Positions 55,301 through 63,794 of a stretch of 64,000 nucleotides of DNA are shown here, one piece after another (within the stretch, counting starts at the first letter, position 1; every line of letters begins with the position of its first letter). Origin of the DNA: Planctomycetota bacterium (lineage in GTDB: Bacteria; Planctomycetota; PLA2); contig JAJFFH010000027.1 in the NCBI GenBank assembly GCA_021776735.1, positions 1 through 64,000 on the forward strand. The letters run 5' to 3'. The notes beneath the pieces were generated by a model. The model did no database searches and was not told the origin of the DNA. It worked only from the letters and a program-made list of their open reading frames with translations. Both the position numbers and the translations under genes were made by a program.

Positions 55301-55771
55301 CTCACCGAAGCAGGAGACGAGTTCGAAGGCGTCGATGACGACAACGACACGGCGGCACATCCTCACGCGGCGGCCGGGGCGTGGCGCGGTCTGGCGGGAG
55401 TCGCGCTCAAGAACGGCCAGGCCGAGGCGGCTTGCGGGCTGTTCCGCAAGAGTCTGGCGGCCTATGAACGGCTCGACTGGAGTCAAGAGGCGGCACGCAC
55501 GCGCTGGCAGCTCGCGATCGCGCTGCGGCGCATGGGCGACGGACGGACCGCGCTGGCGGAGTTGGCCCACGCCAAGAAGATGTTTACTTCGCTCGGCGCA
55601 GCACTCGACGTCAAGCGGGTGGAAGAGATCCGACGCCGCTGGGAAGCAGCGCCGGATCTCTCCGGATCGCATTGGCTACCCGCTGCCAAGAAGATCGCTG
55701 AAGCCGAAGTTGATCCCGATGCCGACAACGAGGCCGATGTCGGACGAGAAACCGGGCTGCAAGCCTCCTAG
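52367..55771 (+). CDS. class III adenylate/guanylate cyclase - AAA ATPase - TPR protein
   Basis: A TTG start gives KCARCGADVPVRFRFCGECG, a zinc ribbon. The cyclase domain follows: metal Asp44 and Asp88 (MFADVSGFTK, VDKYVGDCVMALFG), Lys84, and transition-state Asn166/Arg170 (GDAVNTASRLE), so it is probably active. An AAA ATPase with GEAGIGKS (260-267) is next, then TPRs to residue 1100. This is a SMART-type cyclase regulator. The last 32 codons overlap, in antisense, the convergent barrel gene; the tail (AEAEVDPDADNEADVG) is simply the reverse reading of that gene. Confidence 0.9.
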   Translation: MKCARCGADVPVRFRFCGECGNPVTEAEDKPADERREVTVMFADVSGFTKMSERLDPEDVRAIMNACFRGLAEAIVAVDGHVDKYVGDCVMALFGAPIAHDNDPARACHAALGMQRFLRRFAADNAARTSVPLKMRVGLNCGVVVAGTVGDTNQGKGYTVMGDAVNTASRLEHAAPVGGILVSAEVARRARGQFDFGPPRHIKVKGKAEPLEVRELVGEAGRTGRAAREWDAIFVGRHDELRILGEAICGGSKRWIAVAGEAGIGKSRLIEEVIERCGGQRPVYVMANHATRSEPLGLVRLVIDAILRMLLGNENRGDVDREDFVGMLSVLGEETVTYAQALWSLWAPRARGVQPSDIDPKTRRQMIVRGLFAMLDGLARLDPDTVLVLDALDRADRASAGIFESYGTSDRRSGLRIVVGQRTATPPARALELGPLSPAEAFELLNAMAPDAGLDLETCEQIVRRAAGVPLHVEELVGGLVHERALVRDMESGVWTAHQHAPSVGLPDSIRGAMAARRDRLPRPLRHLVSQCAVLGEEFDERALAELRRTLGMSGSESALMRGLAVRGILAPVHGRALRWRFRQPLFCETAYEMLLRTLRRDMHSAAADALLQFAQDSDDAAPARLAIHYERAERWPEAVEAHYRAGMEAVDLFVNRSALVWFGRVARAAAHIDSLDDVTREITVQALGISARVNMRIGDHAAAERLALEMRAAAGRKVDEAESIRLLAFTYNRMGRVAEAEVLFREAVALAETVPDDATETLTRGYCSLAYLLTFDGRPDEAVDQMARCRAVAGDREPIIQVHMDSLEGTIARNAGHLDNAMVFFARALSGGEKVGCLEEQADAARNMGNVMRDQGDYTAAEGHFAHAYELWERIGDTGNMAGLAVNLANLAMSRGEFGVARKQYEYSLAACEQTGEVRGLCLAHVNLALLSLEEDLADTAVVSARAALQTLGVDGHELLRARVRVVLGEALLAAGQLTEAGDEFEGVDDDNDTAAHPHAAAGAWRGLAGVALKNGQAEAACGLFRKSLAAYERLDWSQEAARTRWQLAIALRRMGDGRTALAELAHAKKMFTSLGAALDVKRVEEIRRRWEAAPDLSGSHWLPAAKKIAEAEVDPDADNEADVGRETGLQAS

Positions 55772-56479
55772 TGTCATCCCGATGCCGGACGGGTGGCGCA
55801 CCTGGAGGCCAAACCCGAACGGTGTGTGCGGCAGGTTCGAGTCCTCCGTTGACACCTCCCCGACGAGATAGAGGTTGTACGGCAGCGCGAACTCGATGCC
55901 GGCCCAGCCGACGACGTCGGTGTTGGGATTGACGTCGCGCCAGGCCTGACGCGCGCCGGCGTGAACGCGCACGTGCTTGACGGGGCCCTGCCGTTTTCCG
56001 ACGTCCCACTTCTTGGACGATGCGAGGTATAGGACTCGCTTCTGAAAACGCGTGGGGCCTTCGTTCGAGTAGTAGCCGACGGTGACCTCGGGTCGCTTTT
56101 CCGCGTCGCGCATGACGCGGACATTGACCAGCGGGCCAAAGGCGGGATCCGTACTGTCGTTTTGAATGTCGATGGCAGCCGATCCGATCTCGAGCCAGTC
56201 GCGGACTCCGTACGAGACCAGAATCGTCGTCCCCGTGACGCTTCCGCCTGCTCCGTTGTCAAACGTGACCGCGCATGTCTGGGCGGTCACTTTGCCCTTC
56301 GGCGGAGTTCCGGACGTCGGATTGATGAACAGGCCGCTCGGGCCCTCCAGTGAGACGACACCGCGGCCGCCGACATAGGCCGTCCCGGCCGCCGACGGGT
56401 CGTTGTTCCAGTGTGAGATGTCGAAGCTGGCACAGCATGGAAGTAGGCAGGCCAGCAAGACAGCGATGATTCTGCGCAT
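55676..56479 (-). CDS. exported barrel-like protein, tandem copy 1
   Basis: The ATG at 56479 follows GGAGGAAACGAA. A signal peptide ends in LLACLLPCCASFD, a poor lipobox. The 267 residues contain alternating amphipathic strands (VTVGYYSNEG, KRVLYLASSKKWDVG, GWAGIEFALPYNLYLVGEV) and end DIGLVVGIGINFGFSDLLGSG, consistent with an outer-membrane barrel. It is about three-quarters identical by eye to the next gene upstream. Function is unknown. Confidence 0.7.
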   Translation of the reverse strand: MRRIIAVLLACLLPCCASFDISHWNNDPSAAGTAYVGGRGVVSLEGPSGLFINPTSGTPPKGKVTAQTCAVTFDNGAGGSVTGTTILVSYGVRDWLEIGSAAIDIQNDSTDPAFGPLVNVRVMRDAEKRPEVTVGYYSNEGPTRFQKRVLYLASSKKWDVGKRQGPVKHVRVHAGARQAWRDVNPNTDVVGWAGIEFALPYNLYLVGEVSTEDSNLPHTPFGFGLQVRHPSGIGMTLGGLQPGFSSDIGLVVGIGINFGFSDLLGSG

Positions 56480-56666
56480 TTCGTTTCCTCCGGAATCCGC
56501 GATCGGTACCTTTCTGTTGAGCAACACCTATCAGGAATCGGATTCCCAAAAAAAGGACAACTCCAGCCTGAGAGGTTTTGGCTCTGCCCGACGGAGCTCG
56601 GTATCAGGTGAGGTCAAGATCAAGAGGTCCGACTGCCGGGCGCCGGACCTCTCGGGCTCGGACTGG

Positions 56667-57467
56667 CTACCCGTCGAAGAAGTCGCTGAAGCCGAAGTTG
56701 ATGCCGATGCCTACCAGGAGGCCGATGTCGGATGAGAAGCCCGGCTGCATGCCGGCGAGCGTCATGCCGATGCCGGACGGGTGGCGCACCTGGAGGCCGA
56801 AGCCGAACGGCGTGTGCGGCAGGTTTGCGTCCTCTGTCGCCACCTCCCCGATCAGGTAGAGGTTGTACGGAAACGCGAATTCGATGCCGCCCCAGCCGAC
56901 GACGTCGCTGTTGGGATTGATGTCGCGCCATGCGTGGCGCGCGCCCGCGTGGACGCGCACATGTTTGAGGAATCCCTGCCGTTCCCCGACGTCCCACTTC
57001 TTGGAGGACGCGAGAAACACGACGCGCTTTTGAAACGGCGTGCGCCCCTCGTTCGAGTAGTACCCGACGGTGACTTCGGGCCGCTTCTCGATATCGCGCA
57101 TCACGCGTGCGCTGATCATCGGACCGAACGCCGGATCCGTGTTGTCGTTTTGGACATCCAGCGCGGTCGCGCCGACCTCGAGCCAGTCCCGGACTCCGTA
57201 CGACATGAGCCACTTGGTTCCCGTGAAGCTTCCGCCAGCTCCGTTGTCGAACGTCGAGGCGCAGATCTGGGCGGTCACCTGGCCCTTGGGCGGCGTGCCC
57301 GAGGCCGGATTGACGAAGAGGCCGGCCGGCCCCTCCGACGACACGTTGCCGCGTCCCCCGACGAAGGCTGTCCCCGCCTCCGACGGGTCGTTGTTCCAAT
57401 GTGAGACGTCGAAGCTGGCACAGCATGGAAGCAGGCAGGCCAACAAGAGGGCACCGATGTTGCGCAT
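56667..57467 (-). CDS. exported barrel-like protein, tandem copy 2
   Basis: Paralogue of the gene at 55676: same signal peptide (LLLACLLPCCASFDVSHWNN), same length (266 aa) and same blocks (GTAFVGGRGNVSSEGPAGLF, KRPEVTVGYYSNEG, NLPHTPFGFGLQVRHPSGIG, SDIGLLVGIGINFGF). The duplicated segment extends past the stop: 56642-56672 resembles 55651-55681, which is the end of the cyclase gene. A tandem duplication with a break inside the cyclase 3' end explains this. The gene is divergent from the kinase at 57505. Confidence 0.7.
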   Translation of the reverse strand: MRNIGALLLACLLPCCASFDVSHWNNDPSEAGTAFVGGRGNVSSEGPAGLFVNPASGTPPKGQVTAQICASTFDNGAGGSFTGTKWLMSYGVRDWLEVGATALDVQNDNTDPAFGPMISARVMRDIEKRPEVTVGYYSNEGRTPFQKRVVFLASSKKWDVGERQGFLKHVRVHAGARHAWRDINPNSDVVGWGGIEFAFPYNLYLIGEVATEDANLPHTPFGFGLQVRHPSGIGMTLAGMQPGFSSDIGLLVGIGINFGFSDFFDG

Positions 57468-57504
57468 TTCGTTCCTCCGAACGTGGTAATCTGGCGTCCT
57501 CCCG

Positions 57505-60500
57505 ATGGACACCGGGCAAAACAACTATCAGGAACCGGGTGTTGGCAACAGTACAAATCCGGGGCTCGAAGGATCTTTAGTCGGGGACCACGTTCTCGAA
57601 CGGGTCCTCGGCGCCGGAGGTATGGGTACCGTTTACCAGGCCTCCGGCCCCCTCGGGGACGTTGCCATCAAGTTGGTCCACTCGCACCTTTGCGACGACG
57701 AAGCAGTGTGCACGCGCTTTCAACGGGAGGCCCGGGCCGGCCGGCGCGTCGATCATCCGAACGTCGTGCGCACCTTGTCGGCGGGCGCGGCGGTCTTGGG
57801 AGGCGTCGAGCAACAGTACCTGGTGATGGAGCTCGTGGAGGGGCAGACCCTCCGCGAACTCGTAGCCGAACTCGGTTGCGTTCCCGAAGGTCTTTCGCGG
57901 CGGCTCGGTACCGATATTGCCCGCGGCTTGTCGGCGATTCACGCGTCGGACGTGTTGCACCGGGATCTGAAGCCCGAGAACGTGATGGTCACGGGCGACA
58001 ACTGCATCAAGGTCATGGATCTGGGCGTGGCGCGCCTTGTCGATGCGACAAACCTGTCGCGCGCCGGCACGTTCGTCGGATCGATTCGTTACGCCGCGCC
58101 CGAGCAGTTCATCGGCACGTCGGTGGACGCGCGCCTGGATCTGTACGCGTTGGGCCATCTGCTCTACGAGCTGGTCGTCGGGCATCACGTTTTCGGCGGC
58201 GACAACGACGCGGCGCGATTGATGCACCGGCAGATCAACGAGGTGCCGCCGCGGCTCACGAAGCGAGCTCCGCAGTGCTCGCCGTTCGTCGAGGAGATCG
58301 TCGCGGCACTGCTTGAGAAAAATCCCGACAAGCGGCCCGGGTCCGCGGCGGAACTCGTCGAGATTCTCGAGCAGGGCGAGGAGTCCGCGTGGTGGCGTGA
58401 ACGATCGCGCTCGTTGCGCAGCGAATGGGGGCGCACGCCGCGGCGCGCGCTCGCGAAACGGGAAACCGGGCTTCACGGCCGCAAGACGGAACTCGACCGG
58501 CTGCGGTCGCTCTACGACTTGGCGCGCAACGGCGCAGGACAGGTCGTCTTGGTGTCGGGAGAGGCCGGTATCGGCAAAACACGCTTTGTCGACGAACTCG
58601 GCGTGACTCTCGCGGAGCAAGGTGAGGACTTTGATTTTCTCTATGGCGGCTATCCGCCCGGTGGTGGTGCAACGGCTTCGGGGGCCGTCTTGTCCGCACT
58701 CGGAGAGTTCTTTGGGCCCGACCAATCGCAGACCGCGGTGCGCGAGCTCCTGGGAGGGGACGAGCATCTGGGGAACGCTTTTGCCGCCCTGCTGCGGGGC
58801 GAGCCCGATCGCGACAGCATGCGCCTGCTCGATTCGGACGGCCTGCGTGTCGCGTGCGCCCGCACCCTGCGTGCCCTGGCCCGTGTTCGCCCGGTGGTCC
58901 TCTGTATCGACGACCTGCACTTCGCACCGGATGAAGGACGTGCGCTGTTCGCCTCGTTGGCGGCAGCCGTGCGCGACGACCGCGTACTCCTGATCGGCAC
59001 GATGCGGCGCAACGTGTCCACGGCATGGGTGGCTGCGCTGGACCGGCTGGACCATGTCACGAAGTTCGCGATCGAACGGCTCGGTCCGAAGCAGCTTACG
59101 AGTCTCCTGGTCGAGGCCTTCAAGTCCCGCGAGCTGGCCGAGGAGATGGGCTTTCGCATTGCGGCGAAGTCGGACGGCAATCCGTTTTTTGTTTTCGAGA
59201 TCATCCGGGAGCTGTCGGAGCGGTCGCTCATTCGCCGGGGGGGCGACGGTCGGTGGCAACGCACCGGCGAAGTGCAGGAGATCCATCTTCCGTCGTCCGT
59301 GACGGACCTGATCCGCGCCCGGCTGTCGAAGCTGGACGACGACGATCAGGATCTGCTCGAGCTGGCCGCCTGCGCTGGCTTTGAGTTCGACCCGCTTGTC
59401 GTGGCGCGTGCGCTCGGGGAGCCCGAGGTCCGCGTGCTGCGCCGCCTCAGTCGGCTCGAACGTCGCCATCATCTCGTGCGCTCTGAGGGTCGCAGTTACG
59501 TGTTCGACCACCACCAGATCCAGGAGGCGCTGTACCGCGGGCTCGCGCCGCTCCTGCGCGAGCAGTATCACGGGCTCATGGCGGACGCGCTCGTGTCCGG
59601 AGACGAGGCGCCCGCGGGCAAGACCGCCTTGCAGTGCTGTCACCACTCGTTTCGCGCCGCGCGCCCGCAGGACGCACTCGCCGTGCTGGAGCCGGCGCTG
59701 GCCCACTGCGAAGCGATCTACGAGAGCGAGGCGGCCATCGATCTCGCGCGCAACGCGCTCAAGGCGGAGGGGGGCCTCGAGGGCCGGGCACGCGGCGAGT
59801 TGCTGTTGCGTTGCCGCGCGTGGCTTGATCGGCTGGGCCGGCGCGTGGACGAGCGCCGTGTTCTCGACGACGCCGTAGAGCTCGCCGGGGATCTGGGCGA
59901 CGACGAACTGCTGTGTCGCGCGAAACAGGATCTCGGCGTGCATCTCGAACGGACCACGCGATATGCGGAGTCCCGTGACGCGTTGGAATCCGCGGTGGCG
60001 TTGGCACAACGACTCGGGCGCACGGACCTGGAGCACGACGCACGGCGTCACCTGGGCATTAACCTGATGTACTCCGCCGACTACGAGCGCTCGCGCGAAG
60101 AACTGGGCTGTTCCTGCGAACAGGCGGGCAAGCTCGGCGACGAGTGGGCGGAGAACGCGGCGTGCGCGAACCTGGCTGTCGTGCGCTGGTACCTCGGCTA
60201 CAGCGACGATGCGTTGAGCGCGTTCTTATCGACCGTGGAGTACTTCCGCCGGCACGACGACCGCGGCGCGCTTCCGACCGCCTATTGCAATCTCGGCCTG
60301 CTCCTCTCCGACCTGGGGATGCACGAGGCGGGCCGGGAGCGATTGGACCGCGCCCTGGAGCTGGTGCGTGAGCGCGGCGACCAGCGCATCGAAGCGTTTG
60401 CGCTGGACTGGCGCGGCCTCGTTCTCGAGCGCCTTGGCGACGCGGTGGATGCGCGCGAACACCTGGAGCGTTCGCTGGCGCTGCGCCGCGGCATCGCGGA

Positions 60501-60936
60501 CCAATCCGGCACCGCGGAGTCGTTGGCCGGCCTCGGGCGGCTCGCCTTGGCGCGGGATGACTTTGACGAGGCGCGCCGTGTTCTCGACGAGACGATCAGT
60601 CTCGCCCACGACGACGTGCGTCCGGGGATTCTCGTCGTGGCGTCGGCGCAGCGTGCCCGCGTGCCCCGCGCGGACGCCACGGATGCCATTGCGTTGCGAA
60701 CCGAGCACGACGCACGGCTGAGGCTGCGCGAACGCATCGAAACAGATTACGCCCTCTTCAGCGCCACCCACGACCAAGAGCACCTCGAACGAGCCCACAA
60801 AGGCGTGATGCTCGCGCAGGAACGCGCCCCGGAACGCAACCGAGAATCGCTGGTGGAAGCCATCCCCATGCACCGGGCGATCGTCGAAGCATGGGCGACG
60901 CGACAAGCAACGAAAAAGGCCGACGGACGGCGATAG
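57505..60936 (+). CDS. Ser/Thr protein kinase - AAA ATPase - TPR protein
   Basis: The N-terminal Hanks kinase is complete: glycine loop GAGGMG (36-41), Lys56 (VAIK), HRDLKPEN (152-159), DLG (172-174, a common DFG variant) and APE (198-200). An AAA domain follows with GEAGIGKT (352-359) and Walker B VVLCIDDLHFA. The last 450 residues or so are TPRs (ENAACANLAVVRWYLG, ALPTAYCNLGLLLSDLGMHE). It is soluble (no membrane helix). It ends with a dispersed-motif copy that supplies the stop codon (60922-60936, DGRR-stop). Confidence 0.92.
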   Translation: MDTGQNNYQEPGVGNSTNPGLEGSLVGDHVLERVLGAGGMGTVYQASGPLGDVAIKLVHSHLCDDEAVCTRFQREARAGRRVDHPNVVRTLSAGAAVLGGVEQQYLVMELVEGQTLRELVAELGCVPEGLSRRLGTDIARGLSAIHASDVLHRDLKPENVMVTGDNCIKVMDLGVARLVDATNLSRAGTFVGSIRYAAPEQFIGTSVDARLDLYALGHLLYELVVGHHVFGGDNDAARLMHRQINEVPPRLTKRAPQCSPFVEEIVAALLEKNPDKRPGSAAELVEILEQGEESAWWRERSRSLRSEWGRTPRRALAKRETGLHGRKTELDRLRSLYDLARNGAGQVVLVSGEAGIGKTRFVDELGVTLAEQGEDFDFLYGGYPPGGGATASGAVLSALGEFFGPDQSQTAVRELLGGDEHLGNAFAALLRGEPDRDSMRLLDSDGLRVACARTLRALARVRPVVLCIDDLHFAPDEGRALFASLAAAVRDDRVLLIGTMRRNVSTAWVAALDRLDHVTKFAIERLGPKQLTSLLVEAFKSRELAEEMGFRIAAKSDGNPFFVFEIIRELSERSLIRRGGDGRWQRTGEVQEIHLPSSVTDLIRARLSKLDDDDQDLLELAACAGFEFDPLVVARALGEPEVRVLRRLSRLERRHHLVRSEGRSYVFDHHQIQEALYRGLAPLLREQYHGLMADALVSGDEAPAGKTALQCCHHSFRAARPQDALAVLEPALAHCEAIYESEAAIDLARNALKAEGGLEGRARGELLLRCRAWLDRLGRRVDERRVLDDAVELAGDLGDDELLCRAKQDLGVHLERTTRYAESRDALESAVALAQRLGRTDLEHDARRHLGINLMYSADYERSREELGCSCEQAGKLGDEWAENAACANLAVVRWYLGYSDDALSAFLSTVEYFRRHDDRGALPTAYCNLGLLLSDLGMHEAGRERLDRALELVRERGDQRIEAFALDWRGLVLERLGDAVDAREHLERSLALRRGIADQSGTAESLAGLGRLALARDDFDEARRVLDETISLAHDDVRPGILVVASAQRARVPRADATDAIALRTEHDARLRLRERIETDYALFSATHDQEHLERAHKGVMLAQERAPERNRESLVEAIPMHRAIVEAWATRQATKKADGRR

Positions 60937-60959
60937 TTCCCGGTCCGCCCCCGAGTTCA

Positions 60960-61030
60960 CCGGTTAGCGGTTCCTCCGCCAACCGGAACAGCCGCCCGCC
61001 CGCGAGGCTCTCAACGGCGTAAGCCGTTGA
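60960..61030. repeat. hairpin-repeat cluster D (one unit)
   Basis: CCGGTTAGCGG-TTCCT-CCGCCAACCGG (60960-60986, one mismatch) and TCAACGGC-GTAA-GCCGTTGA (61011-61030), followed by the linker GACACTGCGCCCGTCC shared with clusters A and C. It lies between the kinase stop and the recG start. Confidence 0.8.
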
Positions 61031-61077
61031 AGCAAAAAGACACTGCGCCCGTCCCCGCTCCACCCAATAATGTGCGC

Positions 61078-63096
61078 ATGCTGTTGAGCGATCCCGTCTC
61101 CGGGCCCGGGCCGGTGCATAACCTCGGGATCCACAACGTTGCGGATCTCGTGCACCACCTGCCGCGGCGGCACGAGGACCGGCGTAGCTTCCGGCCGATC
61201 ACGTCGCTCGTGGAGGGCGAGCGGGCGATCGTGCACGGGACAGTCGAGCGCATTCGGCTCGTGCGGATGCGAGGCAGGCGGACCGCGGTTGACGGGCGCG
61301 TGGCCGACGACAGCGGAAGCATTCGCGTGCGCTGGTGGAACATGCCCTGGCTCGTGTCGAGCCTGCCTGCCGGAACCGAAGTGGTGCTCTACGGCCGGGT
61401 CAAGAAGGGCGAGATCACCCAGCCCGAGTACGAGGCGGTCCGGGCCGAGGATCCACTCAACGTCGGACGCATCGTGCCGGTCTATCCCCTGACCAAGGGG
61501 GTGAACGGGCCCGCGCTGCGGCGTGCGATCCATCAGGCGCTGACCGAGGTCGTCGAGACCCTGACCGATCCGCTGCCGCCCTCGATCCTCGGGGAGCGCG
61601 GGCTTCCGCCGCTGGCCGACGCGCTGTTCTCGATTCACTTTCCCGCCGACCGCGACGACTTGGCACGGGCCAAGCGGCGGCTCGGCTACGACGAGTTTTT
61701 CTACTTCCAGCTCGCCGTGGCGATTCAGCGCCGGCATGCGCGCCGCCAGCCCGGCGTGGCCCAGAAATGGAGCGCGACGCTGGACCAGCGCATTCGTGCG
61801 CGGCTGCCGTTTCAACTCACCGCCGCGCAGGAGCGAACCGTCGGGGAGATCGTCGCCGACCTCACCAAGCCCGAGCCGATGAACCGGCTGCTGCAGGGCG
61901 ACGTCGGTTCGGGCAAGACCGCGGTGGCGGTTTTTGCGTCCCTCGTGGCAGTCGCCAACAAGACGCAGGTCGCGTTCTTGGCGCCGACGGAAGTGCTCGC
62001 TCGCCAGCATCTCGCGACGCTCCAGCACATGCTCAAGGACTCCGATGTCGGCCTGGCGTTGCTCGTCGGATCGACCGGCGCCGCGGAACGGCGGCAACTC
62101 CTGCGCGAATTGAAGCTGGGGGTGGTCGATCTCATCGTCGGCACCCACGCGCTGCTCGAGCCTGCGGTCGAGTTTTCAAGACTCGGTCTCGTCGTCGTCG
62201 ATGAGCAGCACAAGTTCGGCGTCGAGCAGCGGGCCCGGCTGATCCGCAAGGGCGTGCGCCCGGACGTACTCGTGATGACGGCCACCCCGATTCCGCGCAC
62301 GCTCGCGCTGACCGCGTTCGGCGATCTCGACGGTTCGGTGATCGATGAGATGCCGCCGGGCCGAACGCCGTCGGCGACCCTGGTCTTGCGCCGTGCGCAG
62401 GGCCACAGGGCGTACAAGCGCATTCGCGAGGAGGCCGCTGCGGGACGGCAGTCGTACGTCGTGTTCCCGCTCGTGGCGGAATCCGAGGAGATCGATGCGG
62501 GTGCCGCGCAAGAGGGCTTTGCGGAGCTCGTCGCGGGACCGCTCAAGGGGCTCCGCGCGGGCCTGGTTACGGGGCGGACGCCGGCGGTCGAAAAGACCGC
62601 GACGATGGATGCGTTTCGCGCCGGCGAAATCGACGTGCTCGTCGGCACGACCGTCCTGGAAGTCGGCCTCGACGTGCCCAACGCGACGGTGATGGTCGTC
62701 GAGAGCGCGGAGCGGTTCGGACTGTCCACGTTGCACCAGCTCCGGGGGCGCGTCGGTCGGGGAACATCGCCGTCCTTCTGCTTTTTGCTGGCGAGTCGTC
62801 TCACCGTGGAGGCCAAGGATCGTCTCCTCGTGATGGAGGCCACCGACGATGGCTTCCGCATTGCCGAGGAGGACTTGCGGCTGCGCGGTCCGGGCGAGTT
62901 CTTCGGCACGCGGCAGCACGGGATGCCGGAATTCCGTGTCGCTGACCTGGTCCGCGACCACGCCGTGCTGGTGCAGGCGCGCGAGGATGCGTTCGCCCTT
63001 CTCGCGCGCGACGGGCGTTTCGAGCGGCACCCCGATCTACGAGCCGAGCTGACCCGCCGCTTCGTCGGCCGGATCGGACTCTACGAAGTCGGGTGA
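61078..63096 (+). CDS. recG: ATP-dependent DNA helicase RecG
   Basis: Branch-migration helicase for stalled forks and Holliday junctions. The 672 residues include the OB-fold wedge domain (GERAIVHGTVERIRLVRMRG), Walker A GDVGSGKT (274-281), DEQH (375-378), TATPIPRTLALT, TTVLEVGLDVPNA and QLRGRVGRG. The ATG at 61078 is preferred; an earlier in-frame ATG at 61027 lies within the hairpin repeat. A variant motif copy (62763-62776) encodes GTSPSF in a third frame. The 3' end overlaps the convergent unknown gene by 60 bp. Confidence 0.95.
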   Translation: MLLSDPVSGPGPVHNLGIHNVADLVHHLPRRHEDRRSFRPITSLVEGERAIVHGTVERIRLVRMRGRRTAVDGRVADDSGSIRVRWWNMPWLVSSLPAGTEVVLYGRVKKGEITQPEYEAVRAEDPLNVGRIVPVYPLTKGVNGPALRRAIHQALTEVVETLTDPLPPSILGERGLPPLADALFSIHFPADRDDLARAKRRLGYDEFFYFQLAVAIQRRHARRQPGVAQKWSATLDQRIRARLPFQLTAAQERTVGEIVADLTKPEPMNRLLQGDVGSGKTAVAVFASLVAVANKTQVAFLAPTEVLARQHLATLQHMLKDSDVGLALLVGSTGAAERRQLLRELKLGVVDLIVGTHALLEPAVEFSRLGLVVVDEQHKFGVEQRARLIRKGVRPDVLVMTATPIPRTLALTAFGDLDGSVIDEMPPGRTPSATLVLRRAQGHRAYKRIREEAAAGRQSYVVFPLVAESEEIDAGAAQEGFAELVAGPLKGLRAGLVTGRTPAVEKTATMDAFRAGEIDVLVGTTVLEVGLDVPNATVMVVESAERFGLSTLHQLRGRVGRGTSPSFCFLLASRLTVEAKDRLLVMEATDDGFRIAEEDLRLRGPGEFFGTRQHGMPEFRVADLVRDHAVLVQAREDAFALLARDGRFERHPDLRAELTRRFVGRIGLYEVG

Positions 63097-63543
63097 CAAG
63101 AGCGCCCGGGTCCGGGCGAAGTCGCCGGAGGACCACGCCGCGCCCAGTTTTTCGAGGCGACCCATCGCCGGCAGGAGGTCGAAACCGCAGCGCCGCACCG
63201 TCGCCTCGATTGCCCGCGTGTAGTGGAACTCGCCGATACTGCGTTTCTTGAAGGCGACATGCAGGCGGCCCACATGTTCGGCCCAGTAGACGAGGTCGAC
63301 GATGCGGGCGTCGTCGGTGTCGAGCAGCAGTTTCCGGGTCGCCAACAGATGCGCGTAGATTGCCCGACGGTGCTCGGGGCGCAGGCTGCGGTCCTGGAGC
63401 AGACCGACGATCGCCCGCGCGGCGCGGGACTCGCCCGTGTCGAACTCGTCGCGAACCGGATCGAGCGACCCCTCTTTCTTGAGGGCGCCTATGGCATCCA
63501 GCATCTGGGCCAGCACTTCCATGACGAGCCGAGGATAAGCCAT
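63037..63543 (-). CDS. conserved-looking protein of unknown function
   Basis: The 168-residue product from the ATG at 63543 (AYPRLVMEVLAQMLDAIGAL) is largely helical and soluble, with ARAIVGLLQDRSLRPEHRRA, LLLDTDDARIVDLVYWAEHV and FHYTRAIEATVRRCGFDLLP. Codon use is like that of its neighbours, so it is probably real. I recognise no family. The C-terminus overlaps recG. An upstream TTCGGGTTCGGGATC array (63687-63710) resembles the repeats at 231-429. Confidence 0.55.
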   Translation of the reverse strand: MAYPRLVMEVLAQMLDAIGALKKEGSLDPVRDEFDTGESRAARAIVGLLQDRSLRPEHRRAIYAHLLATRKLLLDTDDARIVDLVYWAEHVGRLHVAFKKRSIGEFHYTRAIEATVRRCGFDLLPAMGRLEKLGAAWSSGDFARTRALLSPDFVESDPADEAAGQLGS

Positions 63544-63794
63544 TCCCCCGAGAACATTGCGGTGGCATGGGCGGCCCTGTCTCGGAGCGGGGCGGGTTTG
63601 TCGGGTGGAGCATCGAAAATGGGGGTGGGCGGCGCGCGGGGAGGGGATCGTGTCGTTGCTCCTCGCGGGGCTATGGCGGGACAAATTCGGGTTCGGGATC
63701 GGGATCGGGGTCCGCCGGGCGCGCCAGCGGCGCTGGGGCGGACGGACGGACAGGTGACTTGCTGGTGACCGGGGGCGGCGACTCTAAAGGGTCT

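Noticed and set aside
61027..61077. Upstream ATG start for recG
   Set aside because: The extra 17 codons (KQKDTAPVPAPPNN) lie inside the hairpin repeat linker; the ATG at 61078 gives the normal N-terminus.
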